Shown here in pieces: positions 1 through 6,277 of a DNA stretch of 6,995 bases. Numbering within the stretch: position 1 is the stretch's first letter; each line of letters starts with the position of its first letter. Source of the stretch: Deltaproteobacteria bacterium (GTDB taxonomy: Bacteria; Desulfobacterota; Binatia; UBA9968). A program made the translations under genes and the position numbers. The notes under the pieces are model-generated. The model was given only the letters and a program-made list of their open reading frames with translations. It did not search any database and was not told the DNA's origin. The stretch lies in the NCBI GenBank assembly GCA_023250495.1, contig JAHFAP010000030.1:12416-19410 (forward strand), written 5' to 3'.

Positions 1-1097
1 AGGTAGAGATCGTTAAGGTCCAGCCACTCCTTGACCGTATGGATTTCGCGCATCCCCGTGGACAGGTTCGCCACTTCCAGTCCTTTTTTGTTGAAGACGT
101 TGGCGTCGCAGCCGCCGCCCGTGGCCTGAGTCCGCACCTCTATGCCGAGGTTCCTGCCTGCGGCGCGGACCAGACGCACGAGAGCGGAGTCGTCTGCGAC
201 ATCCATCCGGTCGTAATCCCGCTCGACCTTCGCCTCAACGCTGGCGCGGAAAGATTGCCCGTCGAACTCCAGCCGGTGGCGCGCGGCCGCCTCTTCGAGG
301 CAGCGGATCATGTGGGCCGTCTGTTGCGCCAGCTTTTCCTCGCTGTGGCTTCTGGCCTCGCCCTTGAGAAGCACGGAATTGGGAACGACATTGACCGCTA
401 CGCCGCCCTCTATCAGGCCGATGTTCGCCGTTGTCTCCTCATTGATCCTTCCCAGCCTCATGCGCGAGATCCCCTCGGCCGCTATCTGAATCGCGCTGAT
501 TCCTTTCTCGGGACAGACTCCAGCATGCGCCTCCAGGCCGCGAACGTGAAACTCAAAACGATTGGCGGCCGGCGCCTTGGTAAAAAGAAACCCTACGGAG
601 TCGCTGTCCAGCACCAACCCGGTGCGCGCCCGCAGACGAGATACGTCAAGACACTTGGCCCCCAGGAGACCGGCCTCTTCGCAGATGGTGAATACCACAT
701 CCAGAGCGGCGCAGGGAAGATTTTTTTCCTTGACCACGCGCAGCACTTCACAGATGATGGCGACGCCGCTCTTGTCGTCCCCGCCGAGCACGGTGCGACC
801 ATCGCTCTTCAGGATGCTGCCGTGCAGGACTGGCGCCACACTTTTTCCTGGGGCTACCGTGTCCATGTGGGCGGAAAGCAGAAACGGCCGCGCGCGCGGC
901 GAATTACCGCGCCAATGAGCGATGAGATTGCCGACGTTCCCGCCAACCTTCTCTCCGGCATCGTCGATCCAGACCTCTGCGCCTAACTCCTCCAGTTCTC
1001 CCTTCAGCCGCATCGCCACAGCCCGTTCCCTGCGGGAGAGGCTGTCGATCCGGATCAGTTCGACAAGCAGATTCTTTAGTCGCTCCTGATTAATCAT
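1..1097 (-). CDS. PepT-like M20-family metallopeptidase, cut by the left window edge
   Basis: This is a cytoplasmic dinuclear zinc aminopeptidase of the M20 clan, closest to the 'peptidase T-like' branch that trims short peptides. The reverse-strand reading gives 365 codons from the ATG at 1097 and is still open at position 1. The family motifs are in order: HMDT at residues 77-80 (H77 and D79), GGDDKSG at 105-111 (bridging Asp, probably D107), CEEAG at 139-143 (catalytic E140, ligand E141), LDSDS at 163-167 (ligand D164) and EIHTVKE at 351-357 (ligand H353). Residues from about 176 to 287 form the lid/dimerisation domain inserted between the two catalytic halves. The start MINQERLKNLLVEL matches the family's usual N-terminus, though no clear Shine-Dalgarno precedes it. 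Since H353 is the last ligand and the family is about 370-420 residues long, only a short C-terminal piece is missing. It lies 36 nt after the decarboxylase stop and is probably its operon partner. The exact peptide substrate is unknown. Confidence 0.93.
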   Translation of the reverse strand, partial: MINQERLKNLLVELIRIDSLSRRERAVAMRLKGELEELGAEVWIDDAGEKVGGNVGNLIAHWRGNSPRARPFLLSAHMDTVAPGKSVAPVLHGSILKSDGRTVLGGDDKSGVAIICEVLRVVKEKNLPCAALDVVFTICEEAGLLGAKCLDVSRLRARTGLVLDSDSVGFLFTKAPAANRFEFHVRGLEAHAGVCPEKGISAIQIAAEGISRMRLGRINEETTANIGLIEGGVAVNVVPNSVLLKGEARSHSEEKLAQQTAHMIRCLEEAAARHRLEFDGQSFRASVEAKVERDYDRMDVADDSALVRLVRAAGRNLGIEVRTQATGGGCDANVFNKKGLEVANLSTGMREIHTVKEWLDLNDLY

Positions 1098-1133
1098 GGC
1101 GGCGTCGTTGTTCGAGCAAGAAAGCCCGAGCGG

Positions 1134-2807
1134 TCAGGCCTGACTTTTGATTTGCGCCTTCTTAGCCGAGGCGCGAATGTACTTAATTGTAATCGGAGAA
1201 AGATTCCGGTAACCGATCATCACTTCGATGATCGCGAAGGAAGAAGACTTCGGGGCCTCGTCCAAGGCCCGCCGTAACTGTGCCACAGTCTCTACCCGAA
1301 AGCCACGGCCACCCCACAACCTAGCCAGCTCGGCGTAGCGCCAGGAGGGAAGGGCGAGCAGATCATGGCGCTTTGCGATGGGCCGGAATATGCCCCATCC
1401 GCCGTTGTTTAACAGAACGACGATCGGATTGAGTTTGTAGCGCGGCGCATGGGCGATCTCGACTCCCGTCATTTGGAAGCCCCCGTCTCCGGTAAGAACG
1501 AGCGGCTGAAGGTCCGTGCCGATCTGGGCGCCCAAGGCTCCCGGAACAGCAAATCCCATTGAAGCGTAGAATCCTTGCGCCAGGTAGAGACCATCGTCTC
1601 CGACTTTGACGTCGATCCCGCCGAACAGGGAATCGCCTGACTCTGCCACAACCATAAATTTCTTGTGCGCCGCGAGAAAGCGGTTGATCTCGCGCAGCAC
1701 GTCAGCCACACGCACGCGGCGATCTGGATCGGATTGCGGCTTGGCCAAGTTGTCGCTGTAGGTGACTTTTTCCGGATGGGGTTTAAGCTCCGCGCGCACC
1801 AAGCCGTGGACAAAATCACGCAGGGTTACGTCCGTGTAGGTGTGGAAGCTCACGTTGACTCGGTTTTCCACGGCCCAGATGGAGCGGTGGCGCAGCGCCT
1901 CAGGTGGCTGCCCACCACCCAGTTCAATATCCGTAAGGAGCATTCCCAGGCCGATGATCAGATCTGCCTTCTCGACTCTCTTACGGATCCTGGACGGGCT
2001 GATAGCCCCGATATAAACGCCCATGTAGAGAGGGTGATTCATGGGAAAGGCTCCCTTGGCCAGAACCGACGTGCAGCAGGGGACGCCGATTTTCTCAACC
2101 AGCTTGACAATTTCTTTCGCGAGCTTGAAGCGGTAGGCTTCGATGCCGACCAACACCAGCGGGTGGTGGGCGCGGTTAAAGCGCTCCGCGGTGTCACGCA
2201 CGGCCTCATCGAGCTTATGCCGGTCCGACTGGGGGTAGGGCAAGTCGCCATTCCAAGAGACGATCTGTTTTGGCACGGGGATTTCTTGTTCGACCATGTC
2301 TCTATGGATTTCGAGATAACCCGGCTGCTGGTTCAGCCAGATCGAGCGGATAACCTCATCAATATCGATTGCCGCGCGCTGGGGGTCATTGATGATTTTG
2401 GCTGCGCACGTCACTTCTCGGTAGATGTGGAGTTGGGATTCGATCACTTTGGCCTGATGGTGGATCAGCACTCCGAGCTTACGCTCTTCTTCTCCGGGTC
2501 CGCCGCTGATGACAAGGATCGGGACCCGCTCGGAGAATGAGCCCGCCACAGGGTTAACCATGTTGTGGCCGCCAGCGCCGTAGGTCACGCAAATCGCGCC
2601 GATTCGGCCGGTGCTCCGGGCGTAACCGTCGGCGGCGAAGCCTACGCCCGGCTCATGAGAGAGGGTGATGATCTTTAGCCCTCTGGGTCGGCCAAACTTG
2701 AGAAATAGGTTGATGACCAGATCCCCCGGAATGCCGAAGAGATGGGAAACTCCGATCTTTTTGAGGTAGGCGACAAGGTAGTCTCCCAATTTCATTGTAT
2801 GTTCCAC
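1134..2807 (-). CDS. Thiamine-diphosphate 2-keto-acid decarboxylase, phenylpyruvate/indolepyruvate decarboxylase-like
   Basis: A 557-residue enzyme with the full three-domain ThDP fold of the pyruvate decarboxylase group, expected to decarboxylate a 2-keto acid to an aldehyde in the cytoplasm. Visible landmarks: FGIPGD at 24-29, the cofactor-activating Glu in SHEPG (E52), the HH pair at 116-117 typical of decarboxylases rather than acetolactate synthases, and the ThDP/Mg motif from GDGG at 440-443 to NN at 467-468. The C-terminal third (FQMTG, NNGGWGIFRP, then a WRYAELA..WGGRGFRVET stretch) resembles, from memory, Azospirillum phenylpyruvate decarboxylase (ipdC product) more than yeast or Zymomonas PDC. 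The Glu that follows NNxGYTxE in classical PDCs is absent; D293 in LLTD may stand in. The longest start is GTG at 2807, with AGGA 9 nt upstream; an ATG four codons in (2795) is an alternative. It begins 5 nt after the nuclease stop. The substrate (phenylpyruvate, indolepyruvate, branched-chain) is inferred only. Confidence 0.85.
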   Translation of the reverse strand: MEHTMKLGDYLVAYLKKIGVSHLFGIPGDLVINLFLKFGRPRGLKIITLSHEPGVGFAADGYARSTGRIGAICVTYGAGGHNMVNPVAGSFSERVPILVISGGPGEEERKLGVLIHHQAKVIESQLHIYREVTCAAKIINDPQRAAIDIDEVIRSIWLNQQPGYLEIHRDMVEQEIPVPKQIVSWNGDLPYPQSDRHKLDEAVRDTAERFNRAHHPLVLVGIEAYRFKLAKEIVKLVEKIGVPCCTSVLAKGAFPMNHPLYMGVYIGAISPSRIRKRVEKADLIIGLGMLLTDIELGGGQPPEALRHRSIWAVENRVNVSFHTYTDVTLRDFVHGLVRAELKPHPEKVTYSDNLAKPQSDPDRRVRVADVLREINRFLAAHKKFMVVAESGDSLFGGIDVKVGDDGLYLAQGFYASMGFAVPGALGAQIGTDLQPLVLTGDGGFQMTGVEIAHAPRYKLNPIVVLLNNGGWGIFRPIAKRHDLLALPSWRYAELARLWGGRGFRVETVAQLRRALDEAPKSSSFAIIEVMIGYRNLSPITIKYIRASAKKAQIKSQA

Positions 2808-2812
2808 GGGTG

Positions 2813-3709
2813 CTAGTCCTGGCCCGGCTCGGTGGCGTCGAGAGCCTTAAGGAGATGATGAAACTCCAGCTCGGCGAATAACTCGCGCAGCCTTGCATTA
2901 TCGGCCCCTGAATAGTGGAAGTCTTCTAATTGAATCTGGATCGGGACATCCCGTTTCACAGTGGCCAGGTCACGGCTCAAGAAGGCGCTCTCCCTACCAT
3001 CCAGCAGGGCTTTGCGAATTCGGCTTGCTCCCTTCAGGCCGATCGTTTCCAGCTCGTTCAGGTGATCAAAGAGGTTTTCCAGAGTCTGGTATTTCTGAAT
3101 CAAGGCTGTGGCTGTTTTCTCGCCGATTCCCCTGACCCCGGGGATATTATCGATGGAGTCGCCCGTAAGGCCCATGACCTCCGTAACTCTTTGGGCCTCT
3201 ACGCCGAATTTTTCTTTGATTTCTTCGGGACCGATCCATTTTCCTTTTCCCGAGTCCAGAAGTTTGATCCCATTGTTGACGAGCTGCATCAAATCCTTGT
3301 CGCCTGAGACGATGATAACTTCGATTCCTTGGCAGGAAAAATTCTCGGCCACAGTGGCAATAATGTCGTCGGCCTCGAAACCCTCCCGCTCCAGCACACG
3401 AACACTGAGCGCATGCAGCACTTTTCGGATATAAGGAAACTGGGGAACGAGGTCAGCCGGGGCTTCCGGCCGGTTTCCCTTATAGGCCTGGTAAATTTCG
3501 TTGCGGAACGTTTTCCGACCTGCGTCCAAAACCACGGCAAGGTATTCCGGCTGATATTGCTTGAGAAACTTGACGGTCATGTTTGTGAATCCATAAATCG
3601 CGTGGGTAGGCAAACCGGAGGAGTTCGTGAGGGGCGGAAGGGCGAAAAAAGCGCGGAATATATAGGAGCTGCCGTCAAGGAGATACAGGGATCGCTTCCC
3701 GCTTGGCAT
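2813..3709 (-). CDS. Free-standing 5'-3' exonuclease (PolA N-terminal-domain type)
   Basis: A 298-residue metal-dependent 5' nuclease/flap endonuclease equivalent to the first ~320 residues of DNA polymerase I, without the proofreading-like or polymerase domains. Such enzymes remove RNA primers and 5' flaps. The acidic metal-binding residues are present: D12 in LLDGSSYIFRAFF, D62 in VVLDAGRKTFR, E112/D114/D115 in GFEADD, D137/D139 in SGDKD, and D184/D187 in TGDSIDNIPG. The helix-hairpin-helix element GVRGIGEKTA spans 191-200. The protein ends naturally after the domain's closing LFAELEFHHLL segment, followed by a stop and a new gene 5 nt later, so it is a complete single-domain protein and not a broken polA by frameshift. 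The ATG at 3709 has only a weak upstream Shine-Dalgarno. It lies 55 nt downstream of the tRNA and could be read from the tRNA promoter. Function is confident by family; its role beside a full-length PolA elsewhere is inference. Confidence 0.93.
   Translation of the reverse strand: MPSGKRSLYLLDGSSYIFRAFFALPPLTNSSGLPTHAIYGFTNMTVKFLKQYQPEYLAVVLDAGRKTFRNEIYQAYKGNRPEAPADLVPQFPYIRKVLHALSVRVLEREGFEADDIIATVAENFSCQGIEVIIVSGDKDLMQLVNNGIKLLDSGKGKWIGPEEIKEKFGVEAQRVTEVMGLTGDSIDNIPGVRGIGEKTATALIQKYQTLENLFDHLNELETIGLKGASRIRKALLDGRESAFLSRDLATVKRDVPIQIQLEDFHYSGADNARLRELFAELEFHHLLKALDATEPGQD
2817..2820 (-). promoter_or_regulatory. Ribosome binding site of the decarboxylase, inside the end of the nuclease gene
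   Basis: AGGA on the minus strand sits 9 nt before the GTG start at 2807 and lies within the final Gln-Asp codons of the upstream nuclease, directly before its TAG stop (2813-2815). This favours GTG over the in-frame ATG at 2795 and suggests that translation of the two genes is coupled. It is only a four-base match, so the support is modest. Confidence 0.5.
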
Positions 3710-3733
3710 AACCGTTTACCGCTGTTGAAGCTA

Positions 3734-3746
3734 ACAGAGCCTCTGT
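3734..3746 (-). other. Short inverted repeat between the tRNA and the nuclease gene
   Basis: ACAGAG and CTCTGT form a perfect 6-bp inverted repeat around one central base; in RNA this would be a 5-bp stem with a 3-nt loop. It lies 18 nt after the tRNA 3' end. No U-run follows on the minus strand, so it is a poor intrinsic terminator. It could be a processing site or a partial attenuator between the tRNA and the mRNA, or chance. Confidence 0.3.
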
Positions 3747-3764
3747 CCCAAGTCCAGGTAGAAT

Positions 3765-3841
3765 TGGTGGCGGTGGACGGACTCGAACCGTCGACTCCGC
3801 GGATATGAGCCGCGTGCTCTGACCAGCTGAGCTACACCGCC
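3765..3841 (-). tRNA. tRNA with anticodon CAT, probably elongator tRNA-Met, CCA encoded
   Basis: The minus strand folds as a complete cloverleaf of 77 nt including CCA. The acceptor GGCGGTG (3841-3835) pairs fully with CACCGCC (3775-3769), and A73 plus genomic CCA follow at 3768-3765. The D arm is GCTC..GAGC, the anticodon stem CGCGG/CCGCG encloses loop CTCATAT, and the T arm GACGG/CCGTC encloses TTCGAGT. Initiator features are absent: the first acceptor pair is intact and the anticodon stem lacks three consecutive G-C pairs next to the loop in the initiator arrangement. CAT is also the gene-level anticodon of tRNA-Ile2 (modified by TilS), which cannot be excluded by eye; overall similarity to elongator Met tRNAs favours Met. 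Position 38 is T rather than the usual A. It has its own promoter just upstream. Confidence 0.96.
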
Positions 3842-3900
3842 ACAGGAATTGCAAGGCTGAATTCCGCTTTGGGGCTTCAGCCGGGGCGAGATAACACCTT

Positions 3901-3928
3901 ATTATTAGCTGAAAGGGAGGAATGTCAA
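3901..3928 (-). promoter_or_regulatory. Sigma-70-type promoter for the tRNA and possibly the three genes downstream
   Basis: On the minus strand a perfect -35 TTGACA (3928-3923) is followed after 16 nt by AATAAT (3906-3901), a 5/6 match to the -10 consensus. Initiation is expected near 3894-3896, giving a precursor leader of about 53 nt before the tRNA 5' end. The -35 box begins 7 nt after the stop of the upstream phosphatase gene, so this separates the tRNA unit from that gene. Confidence 0.72.
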
Positions 3929-3934
3929 GGTAGG

Positions 3935-4657
3935 TTAGTACGCCACCTCTTTCCAGTGGTTTTTTACTGACCTCTGCGTCACCTTCTTTTTCCCCCTGGC
4001 GATTTGAAAGAGCACTTTCTCCTGCAGCTCCAAGCAACTCAGTTGATTGCCGTAGACCAGTCCTGTATCCAGGCCGACCTTGTAGGGCAGATGAAACAGA
4101 ACCTGCTCCTGGGGCGTGTGACCAAACAAAACTGTATACGGAAGAATATGCCGGCTAAGGATAAACTCGTCCCGGATCCAGAGCATCTCCTCTTCGTCCT
4201 GCTGGTCGAGGGGTTTGTTCGGGTGAATCCCCGCATGGACACAGAGAAATGGTTTCACTACATAATAGCTCTTCAACTGCCGGAGAAAATTGAGATGGCC
4301 CTGAGGAACTAAAGGCAAAATCTCTTGAGGAGAATAGTTTCTTGGAGAGGCTCCGTAGCTTGCCAGCGTCGCACCGCCGCCGTTGTAGAGAAACATCTCC
4401 CCGTATTTTCCCGGGAGGCCCAAATAGGATAGAAACATATCCTCGTGATTTCCCTTCAGGAATATCATTTCCTCGCTCCCCATTTGCTGGCGGTGGATGA
4501 GGTACGACACCACCTCCTTTGAATTGGGCCCACGATCGACGTAATCACCCAAGAAAACGAGCCGGTCCGGGGCTTCAAGGGAAAGGGCTTCGAGAAGCCG
4601 GACAAGCTCGTCCAAACAACCATGAATATCTCCGATCACGTAAGTCTGCATACCCAT
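3935..4657 (-). CDS. PPP-family metallophosphatase (bacterial Ser/Thr phosphatase, PrpA type)
   Basis: A 240-residue dinuclear-metal phosphoesterase of the PPP superfamily, cytoplasmic, with no signal peptide. All signature blocks are present: GDIHG at 9-13 (D10, H12), GDYVDRG at 37-43 (D38, D41, R42), GNHE at 69-72 (N70, H71), VHAG at 140-143 (H141) and FGHT at 178-181 (H180). The LWIRDEF block at 159-165 and the closing GLDTGLVYG..LSCLEL segment are those of the bacterial serine/threonine protein phosphatase 1 (PrpA/PphA) group; ApaH-type diadenosine tetraphosphatases are the main alternative. Length is normal for the group. Two starts are close together: ATG at 4657 and ATG at 4651, the second giving MQTYVIGDIHG, a typical family N-terminus. 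Neither has a good Shine-Dalgarno. The C-terminal 20 residues are basic. Whether it acts on phosphoproteins or nucleotides cannot be read from sequence. Confidence 0.9.
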   Translation of the reverse strand: MGMQTYVIGDIHGCLDELVRLLEALSLEAPDRLVFLGDYVDRGPNSKEVVSYLIHRQQMGSEEMIFLKGNHEDMFLSYLGLPGKYGEMFLYNGGGATLASYGASPRNYSPQEILPLVPQGHLNFLRQLKSYYVVKPFLCVHAGIHPNKPLDQQDEEEMLWIRDEFILSRHILPYTVLFGHTPQEQVLFHLPYKVGLDTGLVYGNQLSCLELQEKVLFQIARGKKKVTQRSVKNHWKEVAY

Positions 4658-4713
4658 TCATCGTAAGCTACCGGGCTTTTCGCTGCAAGTCATTCCAGGA
4701 CGGCCGGACTGAA

Positions 4714-4742
4714 TTGACGTTTTCTAGGGGATTCGCTATCCT
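4714..4742 (+). promoter_or_regulatory. Promoter of the small membrane-protein gene
   Basis: TTGACG (4714-4719), a 17-nt spacer, and TATCCT (4737-4742) give a good sigma-70-type promoter on the plus strand. The predicted start of transcription is around 4749-4750, only about 4-5 nt before the ATG at 4754. No ribosome binding site could be carried on such a leader. Confidence 0.6.
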
Positions 4743-4753
4743 GTGACTAACTC

Positions 4754-5155
4754 ATGAAGGTCCGTGATATCTACTCTAGTTATCTGCTGGTAGCCGGGTT
4801 GACGTTCTTGCTCCTTGGAATTGGCAACTGGATCGCCGGCGCCGTGCAGATTTCAAAATATCAGAGTTTACTGCACAAGATGGCGCACACAGGTCTGGAA
4901 GATAGCTACCGGAGTTTCCAGGAACTGGACCAGCAGAAAAACGAGGAGGTGCTGCGGCGCATAAACGAGGACCGTGAGAGGTACAACACAGCCCGGGTCA
5001 AGATCGATTTCTTTTACGTTGTTCTCAGCGGTGGAAGGCTGCTCTTCCTGCTCGGTGCCCTACTCACCTTTCTTGCTCTGATCCGACTAATCCGCCAGGA
5101 TACTCTAATGAAAATCAGAAGGTTGGCGACGCACCCCTTAAGGGATCAGCGATAG
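4754..5155 (+). CDS. Small two-helix membrane protein of unknown function
   Basis: A 133-residue protein that I do not recognise. It has two hydrophobic segments, about residues 10-32 (YLLVAGLTFLLLGIGNW) and 86-111 (FFYVVLSGG..LLFLLGALLTFLALI). The intervening 50 residues are strongly charged and likely helical (33-84), with heptad-like leucine/isoleucine spacing from SLLHKM to EEVLRRI that could form a coiled coil. Basic residues flank both outer ends, especially RLIRQDTLMKIRR after the second helix. By the positive-inside rule the termini are cytoplasmic and the charged loop is periplasmic or external. There is no cleavable signal peptide or lipobox. It is the only complete gene on the plus strand here, divergent from the phosphatase with a 96-nt gap and convergent with the kinase. 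Its promoter is so close that translation is probably leaderless. Coding status rests on the membrane pattern, a matching promoter and a downstream hairpin. Confidence 0.75.
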   Translation: MKVRDIYSSYLLVAGLTFLLLGIGNWIAGAVQISKYQSLLHKMAHTGLEDSYRSFQELDQQKNEEVLRRINEDRERYNTARVKIDFFYVVLSGGRLLFLLGALLTFLALIRLIRQDTLMKIRRLATHPLRDQR

Positions 5156-5163
5156 CAGAGATC

Positions 5164-5194
5164 TTTTGGCGCGGAGAGCGCCGGAAATTATTTT
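5164..5194 (+). terminator. Hairpin terminator between the convergent genes
   Basis: GGCGC (5168-5172) and GCGCC (5178-5182) form a perfect 5-bp GC stem around a GGAGA loop. Four weaker A-U or G-U pairs extend the stem below, and the AT-rich ATTATTTT (5187-5194) follows. It begins 12 nt after the plus-strand gene's stop and reaches into the last codons of the opposing kinase gene. The trailing U-rich stretch exists only in the plus direction; on the minus strand CCAAAAG follows. Confidence 0.5.
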
Positions 5195-6210
5195 GAGGGC
5201 TTGGATTTCTGGTACTTGCGATAATCGTAACCTGTTGCCATCGCCAGCAGAATGTCTTCCATGCCACCGTTCTTTTCCCTCCGGAGGATCAAGAGGCGCT
5301 CGAAAAATTCCTTAAAGTCCTTGTAAACTCTTTGATTCTCGTCGCATTTTCGAAGATAAAAGTCTTTGATCCGGGTTACAGTAAATCGCAACGCGGAGAA
5401 TCGAAGCTCGTTGGGGAACGAGTCCCATTCCGGAAGAGACAGCGGGCGCAGGCTTTCGTAGCCGGTGATTAAAGGCTCGAAGCGGTCGATCCGGTAGCGG
5501 CCGTCGAGATAGCAGAAGGCATTGACTGCCGTGGCGAGATCATAGATCAGCTTGCCTCTGCAGGCAGCCTCGAAATCGAGGATTCCGACCAACCTGGATC
5601 CCTTGAACTTCACGTTGTCCGGAAAGAGATCGCCGTGAATGATTCCCTTGGGCAGATTGTTGTCCAAGTAGTTTTCCAGATAAGAAACTTCGTCGTCCAA
5701 CACCCTTACAATATGTTTGAGGTGTAAGGGTAGTTGCCTTCTAACCTCACGATAGATGGAGAGAATCTTTGTGAATCCAAAGCGATTATCGATACCTTTT
5801 TTATAACTCCTTCCTATGAGGTGAAGGTCTGCAAGGGTGTGCCCCACAATTTCCAGGTGGGTAGGGGTCAGCTTTTCCAGAGGAAGCTCTACCCCCTCCA
5901 CATATTTGCTCACCGAGATGTGCTTTCCGTGGAATTCGTGATAGTGGCGTCCCTTCTTGCTTCGAAGCGGCTGCGGACAAGGGCAACCCTGCTTTCTGAG
6001 AGTTATAAGGAGTTCTAGCTCCTGTTTAACCTCTAACTCGCTCTTTACCTCGTCAACCTTCAAGAAGAAACGGCCCCGCTTCGTCTCCAAGAGATAGTGG
6101 GTGTTAACCGAACCGTTGCGGACGCCGGTAAAAGAGAGGAGATCCCCCAAACCGAACTCATCAGCGACTCGTGCGCAGTCCCTTTTGTTGAGGGCTGTAT
6201 AGATTGCCAT
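5188..6210 (-). CDS. thrB: Homoserine kinase, APH-fold (ThrB type II)
   Basis: This cytoplasmic enzyme of threonine synthesis phosphorylates L-homoserine from ATP. It is the aminoglycoside-phosphotransferase-fold type found in pseudomonads, not the GHMP-type ThrB of E. coli. With the ATG at 6210 the protein has 340 residues and opens MAIYTALNK, the form usual in this family. The glycine loop is TGVRNGSVNTHYLL (28-41), followed by GRFFLKV with a probable ATP-binding K51. CPCPQPLRSKKG (76-87) is the conserved linker. The catalytic loop HGDLFPDN is at 192-199 (D194, N199), the metal-binding LDFEAAC at 211-217 (D212), then YDLATAVNAFCY (223-234) and LRFTVTRIKDFYLR (274-287). The tail is basic and about 20 residues longer than usual. 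A TTG 23 codons upstream (6279) keeps the frame open but lies inside the promoter's -10 box, so it is not the start. No strong Shine-Dalgarno precedes the ATG. No other threonine gene is nearby, so a related APH-fold small-molecule kinase remains possible. Confidence 0.85.
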   Translation of the reverse strand: MAIYTALNKRDCARVADEFGLGDLLSFTGVRNGSVNTHYLLETKRGRFFLKVDEVKSELEVKQELELLITLRKQGCPCPQPLRSKKGRHYHEFHGKHISVSKYVEGVELPLEKLTPTHLEIVGHTLADLHLIGRSYKKGIDNRFGFTKILSIYREVRRQLPLHLKHIVRVLDDEVSYLENYLDNNLPKGIIHGDLFPDNVKFKGSRLVGILDFEAACRGKLIYDLATAVNAFCYLDGRYRIDRFEPLITGYESLRPLSLPEWDSFPNELRFSALRFTVTRIKDFYLRKCDENQRVYKDFKEFFERLLILRREKNGGMEDILLAMATGYDYRKYQKSKPSK

Positions 6211-6241
6211 TTTAGGCTTTGCTTGTGTTAAATCCTTGCGC

Positions 6242-6259
6242 CGTTTGACAGCGTTTGAC
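6242..6259 (-). repeat. Tandem 8-nt direct repeat in the kinase leader
   Basis: CGTTTGAC occurs at 6242-6249 and again at 6252-6259 (plus-strand reading), exactly 10 nt apart, one turn of the helix. It lies between the predicted transcription start near 6271 and the ATG at 6210, in a region that is non-coding if that start is right. The placement suits binding of a regulator just downstream of the promoter. No matching operator is known to me. Confidence 0.4.
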
Positions 6260-6277
6260 TCATCACGCGACTCGCTC

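Noticed and set aside
39..986. Plus-strand open frame of 315 codons
   Set aside because: It runs antisense to the peptidase, whose complete set of M20 metal motifs is on the minus strand. It is an open shadow frame of a GC-rich gene with no recognisable domains.
1665..2540. Plus-strand open frame of 291 codons
   Set aside because: It is antisense to the decarboxylase and has no domain pattern; the minus strand shows an unbroken ThDP enzyme.
3734..3746. Intrinsic terminator after the tRNA
   Set aside because: The stem is short and no U-run follows on the minus strand, so it was kept only as an inverted repeat.
3329..3808. Plus-strand open frame of 159 codons
   Set aside because: It is antisense to the nuclease and runs into the tRNA; the residues over the tRNA are an artefact of translating it.
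3675..4037. Minus-strand open frame of 120 codons across the tRNA
   Set aside because: It spans the whole tRNA, the promoter, and the end of the phosphatase gene in another frame. It is explained by those features.
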